Assembly (NCBI GenBank): GCA_036504155.1
Contig: DASXVQ010000122.1
Coordinates: 62,001 to 126,000 of the forward strand
Length of the DNA stretch: 64,000 nt
DNA from: JACRCT01 sp036504155
GTDB lineage: Bacteria > Myxococcota > Myxococcia > Myxococcales > UBA5297
Direction of reading: 5' to 3'
Position 1 is the stretch's first letter. Each line of letters begins with the position of its first letter. This document shows positions 33,293-42,399 of this stretch, in pieces. Both the position numbers and the translations under genes were made by a program. The notes beneath the pieces were generated by a model. That model saw nothing but the letters and a program-made list of their open reading frames with translations, was not told the origin of the DNA and ran no database searches.

Positions 33293-34702
33293 CTAGCCCT
33301 TCAGCGCCGGGAAGACCGGCCCCAACATCGCCTGGGGCTCGAGCAGGCGATCGAGCTCTGCCTTGCTCAAATACCCCTTCGCGAGCGCGACCTCGCCGAC
33401 CGACTTCCCGGTGCGCATGGCTTCCTTGGCCACCTCGGCGCTCTTCTCGTAGCCCAGCACCGGGTTGAGCGCGGTCACCAGGCCGATGCTGCGCTCGACG
33501 TACATCCGGCACACGTCCCGGTTGGCCTGGATCCCGCGCACGCACTTCTCGGTCAGGGTGCGGCAGCCGCGGGCCAGCATGTCGATGGACCGGTAGAGCC
33601 CGAAGAGGATGATCGGCTCGAAGGCGTTGAGCTGCAGCTGCCCGGCTTCCGCGGCCATGGTCACCGTCACGTCGTTGCCGATGACCTGGAAGCAGATCTG
33701 GTTCACGACCTCGGGGATCACCGGGTTGACCTTGCCGGGCATGATCGACGAGCCCGGCTGCACCGCCGGCAGGGTGATCTCGTGCAGGCCCGCGCGCGGC
33801 CCGGACGAGAGCAGCCGCAGGTCGTTGCAGACCTTGGAGAGCTTGACTGCGGTGCGCTTGAGCACGCCAGAGACCTGCACGAAGACGCCGGCGTCCTGGG
33901 TCGCCTCGATGAGGTTCGCGGCGGTGATGAGCGGCACGCCGGCGAGGCGCTCGAGGTGCTTGCGCACGAGGTCGGTGTAGCCGGGCGGCGAGTTGAGGCC
34001 GGTGCCGATGGCGGTCGCGCCCAGGTTCATCTCGCGCAGCAGGTGCCGCGCCTCCTGGATGCGCTGCACGTCCTCGCCGACCATGACCGCGTACGTCGAG
34101 AACTCCTGGCCCAGCGTCATCGGCACCGCGTCCTGCATCTGCGTGCGGCCGAGCTTGATGACGTCCCCGAACTCGTGCTGCTTGGCCTCGAAGGCGCCCT
34201 TGAGCTCCGCCATCGCCGAGGTCAGGTCGGTGAGCTTGGAGTAGAGCGCCAGCCGCACCGAGGTCGGGTAGACGTCGTTGGTGGACTGGCTCAAGTTGAC
34301 GTGGTCGTTGGGGTGGCAGTGCGCGTACTCGCCGCGGGCGCGGCCCAGGTGCACGAGCGCCAGGTTGGCGATGACCTCGTTGGCGTTCATGTTGGTCGAG
34401 GTGCCGGCGCCGCCCTGGACCGCGTCCACCACGAACTGATCGTGATAGCGGCCGGCGAGCAGGTCGTCGCAGGCCTTGCCGATGGCCTCGCCGATGGGGG
34501 CGGGCAGGATGCCCAGCTCGACGTTCGCCTGCGCCGCGGCCTTCTTGATGAGCGCGAGTGAGCGGACCAGCGCCGGGAAGGTGCCGATCTTCACGCCGGT
34601 GATGTCGAAGTTCTGGACTGCGCGGGCGGTCTGGATGCCGTACCAGGCGTCCTCGGGAAGCTCCATGGATCCAAGGGAGTCGTGCTCGATGCGGGGGCTC
34701 AT
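33293..34702 (-). CDS. aspA: Aspartate ammonia-lyase (aspartase)
   Basis: Converts L-aspartate to fumarate and ammonia. The 469-residue protein has the fumarase/aspartase signature GSSIMPGKVNP near residue 320, the substrate-site segments GGAGTSTNMNANEV and NDVYPTSVRLAL, and NDVTVTMAAEAGQLQLNAFE, which favours aspartase over class II fumarase, as does ERSIGLVTALNPVLGYE. ATG 34702 is chosen for GAGG at 6 bases and a family-like N-terminus (MSPRIEHDSLGSMELP). A CRP-type palindrome (34728-34743) lies just upstream. No dicarboxylate transporter is adjacent. Confidence 0.9.
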   Translation of the reverse strand: MSPRIEHDSLGSMELPEDAWYGIQTARAVQNFDITGVKIGTFPALVRSLALIKKAAAQANVELGILPAPIGEAIGKACDDLLAGRYHDQFVVDAVQGGAGTSTNMNANEVIANLALVHLGRARGEYAHCHPNDHVNLSQSTNDVYPTSVRLALYSKLTDLTSAMAELKGAFEAKQHEFGDVIKLGRTQMQDAVPMTLGQEFSTYAVMVGEDVQRIQEARHLLREMNLGATAIGTGLNSPPGYTDLVRKHLERLAGVPLITAANLIEATQDAGVFVQVSGVLKRTAVKLSKVCNDLRLLSSGPRAGLHEITLPAVQPGSSIMPGKVNPVIPEVVNQICFQVIGNDVTVTMAAEAGQLQLNAFEPIILFGLYRSIDMLARGCRTLTEKCVRGIQANRDVCRMYVERSIGLVTALNPVLGYEKSAEVAKEAMRTGKSVGEVALAKGYLSKAELDRLLEPQAMLGPVFPALKG

Positions 34703-34727
34703 GAGGTGCCTCGAAAGGGCCAATCCG

Positions 34728-34743
34728 TGTGACCTGCGTCACA
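34728..34743. promoter_or_regulatory. CRP/FNR-family type operator before aspA
   Basis: TGTGACCTGCGTCACA: both half-sites match the CRP consensus TGTGA-N6-TCACA exactly. It is centred about 33 bases before the aspA start codon, so it would overlap the promoter core and could activate from a -35-overlapping position or repress. E. coli aspA is also under CRP and FNR control. Confidence 0.6.
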
Positions 34744-34768
34744 GGCCGGAATCGGAAAAGCCATGTGA

Positions 34769-34811
34769 AAACAAGCAATTGCGGGACCCGCTTTGGCGCG
34801 GACCCCGCAAT
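34769..34811 (-). terminator. Terminator of the ligA-acyP transcript
   Basis: Stem ATTGCGGG/CCCGCAAT (34778-34785 with 34804-34811) followed on the minus strand by a T-rich stretch (TTGCTTGTTTTC). It lies 36 bases after the acyP stop. Confidence 0.6.
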
Positions 34812-34846
34812 CCTCTTTATATCGGAAAAATCGTCCCTGCCGAGGT

Positions 34847-35125
34847 CTACCGGAGGATGCCGAAGCCGCGGAACTCGCCGCGGTACTCCATGCGCGTGAC
34901 CTTCACGTCGGACACCTCGGCGGCGGGCGGGCCCTTGTGGCACCAGCGGATGAGCTCGTCGACCACGTCGTCAGGGCCCTCGACCTCGGCCTCCACCTCG
35001 CCGCTGTCCAGGTTGCGGACCCAGCCCTTGAGCCCCAGGCGCTCGGCTTCCTCGCGAGTGGTCGCCCGGTAGCAGACGCCCTGGACTTCCCCCTGGATGA
35101 GCAGGTGCACGCGGATCATGGCCAT
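34847..35125 (-). CDS. acyP: Acylphosphatase
   Basis: A 92-residue enzyme hydrolysing acyl phosphates. The signature GEVQGVCYRATTREEA contains the phosphate-binding loop and catalytic Arg; GWVRNLDSGEVEAEVEG contains the catalytic Asn. The length is that of the family. ATG 35125 has GGGAG at 7 bases; ATG 35119 is two codons later. The gene follows ligA by 33 bases, so they probably share a transcript, although no functional link between them is known. Confidence 0.92.
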   Translation of the reverse strand: MAMIRVHLLIQGEVQGVCYRATTREEAERLGLKGWVRNLDSGEVEAEVEGPDDVVDELIRWCHKGPPAAEVSDVKVTRMEYRGEFRGFGILR

Positions 35126-35144
35126 GGTCGGCTCCCGGCAGGCG

Positions 35145-35164
35145 CGGAAGGCCTGTCGCTACTT
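35145..35164 (+). repeat. Dispersed short repeat, degenerate copy (CGGAAGGCCTGTCGCTACTT)
   Basis: Resembles the repeat at 4515, 25092 and 37311. As at 4515, its CTA forms the stop codon of a minus-strand gene, here ligA. Confidence 0.35.
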
Positions 35165-37195
35165 GCCAATCATTCTCAAGAACTCTGCTTCGTCGACGAC
35201 CTTGACGCCCAGCTCCTTGGCCTTGGCCAGCTTGCTGCCGGCGTCCTCCCCGGCGACCACCAGGTCGGTCTTCTTGGAGACGCTGCCGGACACCTTGCCG
35301 CCGCGCCGCTCGATCTCCGCCTTGGCGTCGTCGCGGCTCAACGAGGACATTCCGCCGGTCAGGACCACGGTCTTGCCGCTGAAGGCGCCTCCGGCCTCCG
35401 GGGGCTTCTCCGGCTCCGGGGTGACCCCGGAGGCGAGGATGCGGTCGATGACCGCCCGGTTCTGCGGCTGCTGGAAGAACTGGTGGATGGCGGTGGCGAC
35501 CTCCGGCCCGACGTCCCGGATCGATTGGAACTTCTCGGACGGGGCCTCGTACATCGACTTCACGTCGGGGAAGGCCTGCGCCAGCGCCTTGGCCGTCGCC
35601 TCGCCGACGTGGCGGATGCCCAGCGCGAAGACGAAGCGCCGCAGGCTGGTCTTCTTGCTCTTCTCGATCTGCGCCAGCAGGTTCTGCGCGCTCTTCTCGC
35701 CCATGCGCGGCAGCTGGAGCAGCTTCTCGAGGTTGAGGGCGTAGACGTCGGAGACGTCCTTGACCAGCCCGGCCTCGAGCAGCGCGATGATCAGCTTGTC
35801 GCCCAGGCCCTGGATGTCCATGGCGGTGCGCGCCGAGAACAGCGCCAGGTGGCCGGCCAGCTGCGCGGGGCAGGAGATGCCGGTGCAGCGGTGGTTGGCC
35901 TCGCCGGCGTTGCGCACCACCGCCGCGCCGCAGACCGGGCACTGCCCCGGGAAGACGAAGTCCTTCTCCGCGCCGGTGCGCTTCTCCTTGATGACCGCCA
36001 CCACCTCCGGGATGACGTCGCCGGCGCGGCGGATGAAGACGTGGTCGCCGATCTTCACGTCCTTGCGCTTGAGCTCGTCCTCGTTGTGCAGCGTGGCGTT
36101 GGAGACGTTGGCCCCGCCCACCAGCACCGGCTTGAGCCGGGCGACGGGCGTCACCTTGCCGGTGCGGCCGACCTGCACGTCGATGTTCTCGACGACGGTC
36201 TCCTCCTCCTCCGCCGGGAACTTCCAGGCGATGGCCCAGCGCGGGCTGCGCGAGACCTGGCCCAGCCGCTCGCGCTGGTCGAGGTCGTCGACCTTGATGA
36301 CCATGCCGTCCTGCTCGAAGGGCTGGGCGTGGCGCTTCTCGAGCATGTCCTGGTAGACGGCCTTGACCGCGTCGGCGCCCTCGGCGCGCAGGCTGGGCGG
36401 GGTGCGCAGGCCGAAGCCCTGCAACGCGGCGATCTTCTCGGAGTGCGTCTTGAACTTCAGCGAGCACTCGCCGACCTCGTAGATGTAGGTCGAAAGCGGC
36501 CGGCTGGCGGTGATCCTTGGGTCGAGCTGGCGAAGCGAGCCGGCGGCGGCGTTGCGCGGGTTGACGAAGGGATCCTCGCCCGCCTCCTCCTGGCGCCGAT
36601 TGAGGTCGGCGAAGTCCTTCTTGGCGAGGATCACCTCGCCGCGCGCCTCGAGCAGCGCGGGGGCCTTCTCGCCGGCCTTCACGCTCAGGCCCAGCGGTAT
36701 GGTTCGGATCGTCCGCACGTTGCTGGTGAGGTCCTCGCCGAAGGCGCCGTCGCCGCGGGTGGCGCCGCGGACGAGCGCGCCGTTTTCGTACCGAAGGGAA
36801 ATCGATATTCCGTCTAGTTTGGGTTCGCAGACGTAGACAACCTTGTCCAATCCGAGCGACTTGCGGACTCGGAGATCAAAGTCTCGAAACTCGTCCTCGC
36901 TCATCGCCTTCCCAAGCGAGAGCATTGGCACCCGGTGCTCAACCTTTCGCCAGCGCAATGGCAGCCAGCCGGGTGGCGTCTTAAGACGATCAACTGCCTC
37001 GCCTGCTACGCGCTGGGTCGGCGAATCAGGAGTCGTCAGCTCGGGATGCTCGGCCTCGATCTTCTCCAGTTCGCGCAGCAGCCGGTCGTACTCGGCGTCG
37101 CTGACGAGCGGTTGATCGAGCACGTAATAGCGGTGGTCGTGGTAGCGGATCTGCTCGCGCAGTTCCTTGGCGCGCCCGGCGAGGTCGGCGGTCAT
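35159..37195 (-). CDS. ligA: NAD-dependent DNA ligase LigA
   Basis: Seals nicks in DNA during replication and repair, using NAD. The 678-residue protein has the whole family layout. The Ia domain has YHDHRYYVLDQPLVSDAEYD. The adenylation domain has the nucleophilic lysine in CEPKLDGISISLRYENG. Next come the OB fold and the zinc finger (CPVCGAAVVRN..HRCTGISCPAQ). Helix-hairpin-helix motifs and a C-terminal BRCT domain (about 600-678) complete it. AGGAGG lies 6 bases before the ATG. The frame continues upstream without a better start. Confidence 0.97.
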   Translation of the reverse strand: MTADLAGRAKELREQIRYHDHRYYVLDQPLVSDAEYDRLLRELEKIEAEHPELTTPDSPTQRVAGEAVDRLKTPPGWLPLRWRKVEHRVPMLSLGKAMSEDEFRDFDLRVRKSLGLDKVVYVCEPKLDGISISLRYENGALVRGATRGDGAFGEDLTSNVRTIRTIPLGLSVKAGEKAPALLEARGEVILAKKDFADLNRRQEEAGEDPFVNPRNAAAGSLRQLDPRITASRPLSTYIYEVGECSLKFKTHSEKIAALQGFGLRTPPSLRAEGADAVKAVYQDMLEKRHAQPFEQDGMVIKVDDLDQRERLGQVSRSPRWAIAWKFPAEEEETVVENIDVQVGRTGKVTPVARLKPVLVGGANVSNATLHNEDELKRKDVKIGDHVFIRRAGDVIPEVVAVIKEKRTGAEKDFVFPGQCPVCGAAVVRNAGEANHRCTGISCPAQLAGHLALFSARTAMDIQGLGDKLIIALLEAGLVKDVSDVYALNLEKLLQLPRMGEKSAQNLLAQIEKSKKTSLRRFVFALGIRHVGEATAKALAQAFPDVKSMYEAPSEKFQSIRDVGPEVATAIHQFFQQPQNRAVIDRILASGVTPEPEKPPEAGGAFSGKTVVLTGGMSSLSRDDAKAEIERRGGKVSGSVSKKTDLVVAGEDAGSKLAKAKELGVKVVDEAEFLRMIGK

Positions 37196-37298
37196 CGAGG
37201 GCCTCCTGAAGGAAATCGGGAGCTTACTGTTTCGTATGGGGCCTGAGAACCGTGGACCGTCGCGCCGGAAGGGGTATCCTCCTCGCCGGAATCGAAGC

Positions 37299-38837
37299 AT
37301 GAGCCCGGCACGGAGGCCGGCCACTACCGTGAACCCCGCCCCGCCACCATTGCCCATCGGCGCCACCATCGGCGCCAAGTACCGCCTCGACGCGCTCCTG
37401 GGCCAGGGCGGCATGGGCGCGGTCTACCTGGCCGAGAACGTCGACATCGGCAAGAAGGTCGCGATCAAGATCCTGCTGCCGGAGATCGCCAAGGACGACG
37501 AGGCGCTCAGGCGCTTCAAGACCGAGGCCCGCGCCGCCGCCGCCATCGGCCACCCGAACATCGCCGAGGTCATCGACTTCGGGACCACCGCCGAGGGCGG
37601 CGCCTTCCTGGTCATGGAGTACCTGCAGGGCGAGACCCTGGGCGGCCGCCTGCGCCGCGCCGGGCCCCTGGAGGTCGAGACCGTCGGTTGGATCGCCGAG
37701 GAGCTGCTGGCCGCGGTCGCCGCCGCGCACTCCAAGGGCGTCATCCACCGCGACCTGAAGCCCGACAACGTCTTCCTGGTCGAGCAGCCGGTGCGCGCGG
37801 TCAAGGTCCTCGACTTCGGCGTCTCCAAGTTCCGCGAGCAGGGGCAGGTGTCCATCACCCGCACCGGCGTGGTCATGGGCACGCCGGCGTACATGTCGCC
37901 GGAGCAGGCCCGCGGCGCCAAGGACGTCGGGCCCGCCAGCGACCTCTACGCCGTCGGCACCGTCCTGTACGAGGCGCTGGCCGGCGCGCCGGTGTTCCGC
38001 GGCGACAGCTACAACGAGGTCCTGGCCAAGGTCCTGACCGAGCCGCACCCGCCGCTCCTGAATCTGCGCCCCGGCCTGCCGCCACCGGTGGTCGCCCTGA
38101 TCGATCGGCTGCTCGCCAAGTCCGTCGCCGACCGGCCCGCGGACGCGCAGCAGGCGCGTGCGCTGTTGGCCGAGGCGTTCGGCAGCGGCGGCGGCGGGGC
38201 GCCGACTCTCGGGCCGGGAACGGTGCGCCCGGCGGCGGGTTCGTCCCCGGGCTTCGCGCCGACCTACCCGCGGACTCCCGCGCCCGCCTTCGCGCCGACG
38301 GCGGCGCCGACTCCGGCGGCCGCTTCCCCGACCGCGCCCGTCACTCCCTCCGCCGTGCCGATTCCGCCGCCGACGCCTCGACCGGCGACCGCGCCCGCCG
38401 CAGCCCCGCTGGTCGCAGCGGTGCCCACCGTCGCGGCTGCGGCGGCGGTGGACCACCCGAAGCAGAAGAAGGGCGGGGTCCTGCGCTGGATGATCTACGG
38501 CGCGCTCATCCTCTTCGGGCTGAAGGCCTGCAACGCCTGTCGGGACTGCGCCAGCTGCGTGGAGCGCGAGTCGGGCGTCAGCCGCGTGAACATCAGGAGC
38601 CGCCGGGGCGAGGACGGCAAGAAGGCGACCCTGGTGGAGGTCGAGCTCGCAGCCGATGGCGGCACCATCAACGTCGGCGACCTCCGCCAACTCGGCGAGA
38701 AGCTGCGCGAGATCCAGGAAGCCAAGGCCGGCGACGCGGGCCTGCCCGACTTCGAGAAGCTCGGCTCCGAGGCCGGCAAGGCCCTGAACAAGGCCATCCG
38801 CGAAGCCAAGGACAGCCCGCAGAAGAGCGACGACTAG
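37299..38837 (+). CDS. Membrane Ser/Thr protein kinase with Cys-rich external domain
   Basis: A 512-residue PknB-type kinase with every catalytic motif: GQGGMGAVY, KVAIKIL, HRDLKPDN, LDFGVSK and the APE-like MSPEQARG. A long Pro/Ala linker (about 300-390) leads to one transmembrane helix (about 399-415). A short external part follows, with five clustered cysteines (CNACRDCASC region) and a predicted beta/helix tail. The Cys cluster may form disulfides or bind metal as a sensor. The start is uncertain: ATG 37299 has no good ribosome site, and GTG 37329 lies just past a dispersed repeat. Confidence 0.88.
   Translation: MSPARRPATTVNPAPPPLPIGATIGAKYRLDALLGQGGMGAVYLAENVDIGKKVAIKILLPEIAKDDEALRRFKTEARAAAAIGHPNIAEVIDFGTTAEGGAFLVMEYLQGETLGGRLRRAGPLEVETVGWIAEELLAAVAAAHSKGVIHRDLKPDNVFLVEQPVRAVKVLDFGVSKFREQGQVSITRTGVVMGTPAYMSPEQARGAKDVGPASDLYAVGTVLYEALAGAPVFRGDSYNEVLAKVLTEPHPPLLNLRPGLPPPVVALIDRLLAKSVADRPADAQQARALLAEAFGSGGGGAPTLGPGTVRPAAGSSPGFAPTYPRTPAPAFAPTAAPTPAAASPTAPVTPSAVPIPPPTPRPATAPAAAPLVAAVPTVAAAAAVDHPKQKKGGVLRWMIYGALILFGLKACNACRDCASCVERESGVSRVNIRSRRGEDGKKATLVEVELAADGGTINVGDLRQLGEKLREIQEAKAGDAGLPDFEKLGSEAGKALNKAIREAKDSPQKSDD
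37311..37330 (+). repeat. Dispersed short repeat, copy 3 (CGGAGGCCGGCCACTACCGT)
   Basis: The first 17 bases match the copy at 4515 at all but one position. If ATG 37299 is used, the repeat is inside the kinase coding region; if GTG 37329 is used, it is upstream. Confidence 0.45.
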
Positions 38838-38847
38838 CAGCGACGGC

Positions 38848-40575
38848 TCAGGCGTGCGGCTGCTCGGGCCCCGGGTTGGTCGCGGGCGGCGGCGGCGCTG
38901 CGACCGCTGCCTCCTCGCGGAGCTTGCGGCGCAGCACCTTGCCCAGCGCGGTCTTGGGCAGCTCGGCGCGGATCTCGAACGCGGTCGGCACCTTGTACCG
39001 CGCGAGCTTCTCGTGGCAGAAGGCGACCAGCTCCTCTTCGGTGGGCCGCTCGCCGGGCTTGGGGACGATGAAGGCCTTCACGGTCTCGCCGCGGTAGGGG
39101 TGCGGCACGCCCATCGCGGCGGCCTCGCTGACCTTGGGGTGCTGCTCGAGCACCTCCTCGACCTCCTGCGGATAGATCTTGTAGCCGCCGGCGATGATGA
39201 GGTCCTTCTTGCGCGCGGCCAGCGTGAAGAAGCCGTCCGCGTCGACGCTGCACAGGTCGCCGGTGCGCAGCCAGCCGTCCGGCGAGAGGACCCTGGCGGT
39301 CTCCTCGGGGTTCTTCCAGTAGCTCTTCATGACCTGCGGGCCGCGCACCCACATCTCGCCGACCTCGCCGAGCGCGACCTCGACGCTCGCGTCGTCGATG
39401 GGCGTGACGCGGCAGTCCACGCCCGGCCAGGGCAGGCCGATGGAGCCGACGCGCGTGCCGCTGTAGACCGGGTTGGCGTGGGTGACCGGCGAGGCCTCGG
39501 ACAGGCCGTAGCCCTCGACCACCTTGCCGCCGGTGAGCGCCTCGAAGCGCTCCTTGGCGGCGCGGGTGAGCGGGGCCCCGCCGCTGATGCAGGCGCGCAC
39601 CGAGCGCAGGTCGTAGCGCGAGACGCCCTTGAAGTCGGCCAGGGCGACGAACAGCGTGGGCACGCCGGGCAGGAAGGTCGCGCGGTGGCGGCTCATGACC
39701 TCGAGCACGTGCGAGAGCTCGCGCGGGTTGGGGATGAGCAGCAGCGTCGAGGCCGCGAAGATGCCGTAGTTGAGGCAGGTGGTCATGCCGTAGCCGTGGC
39801 TGAACGGCAGCGCGCAGGGGACGACCTCGTTGCCGAGGCGGGTGTTGAACCAGACGTGGCACTGGTAGGCGTTGACGAAGAGGTTGCGGTGCGACAGCTC
39901 CGCGCCCTTGGGCACGCCGGTCGTCCCGCCGGTGTAGAGCAGGCAGGCCGAGTCGTCGGACGAGAGCGCGACCGGCTCCGGAGTCGCGGGGGCCTTCTCC
40001 AGGAAGTCGGGGAAGCGCACCGTCCCGGCGGGCTCGCCGCTCAGATCGACCCGGTGGCCTTCCTTCTCCTCCTTGAGCAGCGTGAAGGCCAGCCGCAGGT
40101 GGAAGGGGAAGTGCTCCTTGATGTTGGCGACCAGGACGTGCTCGAGCGCCGGCGTGTGGGCGCGGGCTTCGCGCACCCGGGAGTAGAAGCCGGACAGGCA
40201 GACCAGGACGCGGGCGCCGGAGTCCTTGAGCTGGTGCTCGAGCTCGCGGGCGACGTAGAGCGGGTTGCAGGGCACGGCGATGCAGCCCGCGCGCAGCGCG
40301 CCGTAGAAGGCGATGACGTACTGCGGGCAGTTGGGCAGGAAGATCGCCACCCGGTCGCCCTTGACGATGCCGATGCGCTGCAGCCCGGCGGCGAAGCGGT
40401 CGACGGCGGCATCCAGGGCCCGGTAGGTGAGCTTCGTGCCGTAGAAGATCGTCGCCGTGCGGTCGGCGAAGGGGCCGCGCGCGTTCTCGGACAGGCAAGC
40501 GGGCAGGAGCGAATCGGGGACCTCGAGCGAGGCGGGGACGTGCGCTTCGTACTGTTTCACCCAGCGGCGCTCCAT
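38848..40575 (-). CDS. Long-chain fatty-acid-CoA ligase type AMP-binding enzyme
   Basis: A 575-residue acyl-adenylating enzyme. It has the P-loop-like motif LLYTGGTTGVPKGAELSHRN, the aromatic/Gly motif VVEGYGLSEASPVTHANP, the TGDL motif in GWLRTGDLCSVDADGFF, the hinge KKDLIIAGGYKIYPQEVE and the C-terminal catalytic lysine in PKTALGKVLRRKL. The arrangement matches FadD-like ligases that activate fatty acids for degradation or lipid synthesis; the chain length is not clear. A Pro/Ala tail ends the protein. GGAG precedes ATG 40575. It is convergent with the kinase gene and divergent from the flavodoxin. Confidence 0.88.
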   Translation of the reverse strand: MERRWVKQYEAHVPASLEVPDSLLPACLSENARGPFADRTATIFYGTKLTYRALDAAVDRFAAGLQRIGIVKGDRVAIFLPNCPQYVIAFYGALRAGCIAVPCNPLYVARELEHQLKDSGARVLVCLSGFYSRVREARAHTPALEHVLVANIKEHFPFHLRLAFTLLKEEKEGHRVDLSGEPAGTVRFPDFLEKAPATPEPVALSSDDSACLLYTGGTTGVPKGAELSHRNLFVNAYQCHVWFNTRLGNEVVPCALPFSHGYGMTTCLNYGIFAASTLLLIPNPRELSHVLEVMSRHRATFLPGVPTLFVALADFKGVSRYDLRSVRACISGGAPLTRAAKERFEALTGGKVVEGYGLSEASPVTHANPVYSGTRVGSIGLPWPGVDCRVTPIDDASVEVALGEVGEMWVRGPQVMKSYWKNPEETARVLSPDGWLRTGDLCSVDADGFFTLAARKKDLIIAGGYKIYPQEVEEVLEQHPKVSEAAAMGVPHPYRGETVKAFIVPKPGERPTEEELVAFCHEKLARYKVPTAFEIRAELPKTALGKVLRRKLREEAAVAAPPPPATNPGPEQPHA

Positions 40576-40690
40576 GGGGTCTCCGGTGTGCGTGCGAGGC
40601 GTGGAACTTTTCACGCGCTGCGTGCAGGCGCAAGCGGACGCAGTGCGCGCAGTCGGCTAGCATCCGGCCTCCCACGGAAAGGCCGCAGCC

Positions 40691-41206
40691 ATGAAGGCGC
40701 TCGTCTGCTACGTCTCCAAGACCGGGAACACCCGGAAGGTCGCCGAGGTGCTGGCCCGGGCGCTGCCCTGCGAGAAGGACCTGTTGCCGCTCGAGTCGGT
40801 GGGCGAGTTGAAGGGCTACGACCTCGTCTTCCTGGGCTTCCCGATCTGGGAGTTCGGTCCGGCGGACCCGGCGCGCCAGTTCCTGGAGGCCCGCGTCGCC
40901 GGCGCGCGCCTGGCGATGTTCATCACGCACGCCATGCCGTCGGTCGGCGAGCCGCCGGTGGCGAAGATGATCGACCGCATCCTCGGCCGCTGCCGAAGGA
41001 CGGCGGAGGGCGCGCAGGTGCTCGGCGTCTTCCACTGCCGCGGCGAGCTGAGCCAGCCGATGGCCGACGACCTGGAGCGGAGCGGCAACCCGATGCTGCA
41101 GCACTTCGCGCGCACGCGGCCCGAGACGCTGGGCCACCCGGACGAAAGCGAGCTGGCGGCGGCGCGGGAGTTCGCGGCGCAGATGCTGGCGGCGGTGGGT
41201 GGCTGA
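40691..41206 (+). CDS. Flavodoxin-family protein
   Basis: A 171-residue FMN-binding fold. The phosphate loop is YVSKTGNTRKVAEVLA (S/T-x-T-G-N-T type), the second FMN loop lies near GFPIWEFGPADPARQF and a third near GVFHCRGELSQP. The last 50 residues extend beyond minimal flavodoxin as in flavodoxin-like reductases. GGAAAGG lies upstream of the ATG. The redox partner is unknown; no iron-sulfur partner is adjacent. Confidence 0.8.
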   Translation: MKALVCYVSKTGNTRKVAEVLARALPCEKDLLPLESVGELKGYDLVFLGFPIWEFGPADPARQFLEARVAGARLAMFITHAMPSVGEPPVAKMIDRILGRCRRTAEGAQVLGVFHCRGELSQPMADDLERSGNPMLQHFARTRPETLGHPDESELAAAREFAAQMLAAVGG

Positions 41207-41281
41207 GGGTCCCCGCCCGCTCTCTTTCCGCGCTCGGGAGGTGGCAGGCGGGCGGAGGCAGGCCTCGGCGCCTGCGCAGGC

Positions 41282-42376
41282 TCAGTGCGGCGGCGGCAGC
41301 CGGTTCGGTCTCTCGATCACCGGCGGTTGCGTCGTCGGCGGCGCGCCCATCGGCTCTCCGACGGCGAGCGCCGCGCGCCGGTGCTCCTCGCGAGCCGCCA
41401 TGACCTCGCGGAACAGGATGCGCAGCGCCCCGGTGATGGGCACCGCGAAGAGCACTCCGAGAATCCCCGCGAGCTCGAGCCCGATGAGCAGCGCCACGAC
41501 GATCCCCAGGGCGCTCACGCGCACGGTCTTGCGGTGCACGACGGGCAGGAGCACGTGGCTCTCGAGCCCCTGGTAGACGACGAAGACGGTCAGGACCACG
41601 AGGGCGGGGATCCATCCGACGGTCGTCCCGGTGACGATGGTGATGAGCACGCCCCCGGTGACGAAGCCGGCGAAGGGGATGAGGTCGAGGAAGATCATCA
41701 CCGCGCCCAGCGGCAGGTAGTAGGGCACCCCGGCGATCGCCAACGTGACCGTCGCCATCGTCCCGGCCAGGAGCGCCAAGAAGCCCGTGCCCAGCGCATA
41801 GCGCGTGGTCGCCCAGTAGATCTTGCGGCCCGCGGTCTCCACGCGCGTCCGCGCGACCGGGACGAGGAGCTTCAAGCCCCCCTGCAGCGCGTGCGGCCCG
41901 GAGAAGAGCATGAAGATGACCAAGAAGAAGATGCTGACCACCGCCAGCCCGAGGCGGACGGCTCCGCCGACGATGGCGACCACCGGCTGCACCGCGCCCG
42001 TCAGGTGCCCGGGCAGCGACCGCAGGAAGTTGTTGATCGAGTCGCCCAGCCCGAACCGCTGCTCGAACGACTTGATCGGCGGGCTCTGCGCGAAGCGCTC
42101 GATCGACGCAGGGACGCTGGTCACCAACTCGGAGACCTGCTGGACGAACGGCGGCACCGCCACCAGCGCGATCCCGGTCATCGTCGCCAGCACCCCGACC
42201 ACCACCACGCTCACCGCCAACCCGTGCCCCAGCCGGCGCGACAGCACCTCGACCAGCGGGTTGAGCACCACCGCGAGGAAGAAGGAGATGAACAGCCACA
42301 GGAGCGCGCTGCGCAGGGTGACCAGGACGAGCGCAGCCAGGGCAGCCAGGGCGATGGCCACCAGGATGGTCGCCAT
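41282..42376 (-). CDS. AI-2E family (PerM/YdiK-like) membrane transporter
   Basis: A 364-residue inner-membrane protein with about seven to eight hydrophobic helices. Family features are an N-terminal double helix (LLWLFISFFLAVVLNPLVE), an amphipathic soluble stretch (about 60-130), and the conserved C-terminal helices with LIPFAGFVTGG and LESHVLLPVVHRKTVRVSAL. Members export diverse small molecules or ions; some were named for AI-2. ATG 42376 has GGAG at 4-5 bases; an ATG at 42409 has none and lies inside the inverted repeat at 42400-42437. Confidence 0.85.
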   Translation of the reverse strand: MATILVAIALAALAALVLVTLRSALLWLFISFFLAVVLNPLVEVLSRRLGHGLAVSVVVVGVLATMTGIALVAVPPFVQQVSELVTSVPASIERFAQSPPIKSFEQRFGLGDSINNFLRSLPGHLTGAVQPVVAIVGGAVRLGLAVVSIFFLVIFMLFSGPHALQGGLKLLVPVARTRVETAGRKIYWATTRYALGTGFLALLAGTMATVTLAIAGVPYYLPLGAVMIFLDLIPFAGFVTGGVLITIVTGTTVGWIPALVVLTVFVVYQGLESHVLLPVVHRKTVRVSALGIVVALLIGLELAGILGVLFAVPITGALRILFREVMAAREEHRRAALAVGEPMGAPPTTQPPVIERPNRLPPPH

Positions 42377-42399
42377 CGTGCTCCAGCGGACTTGGGATT

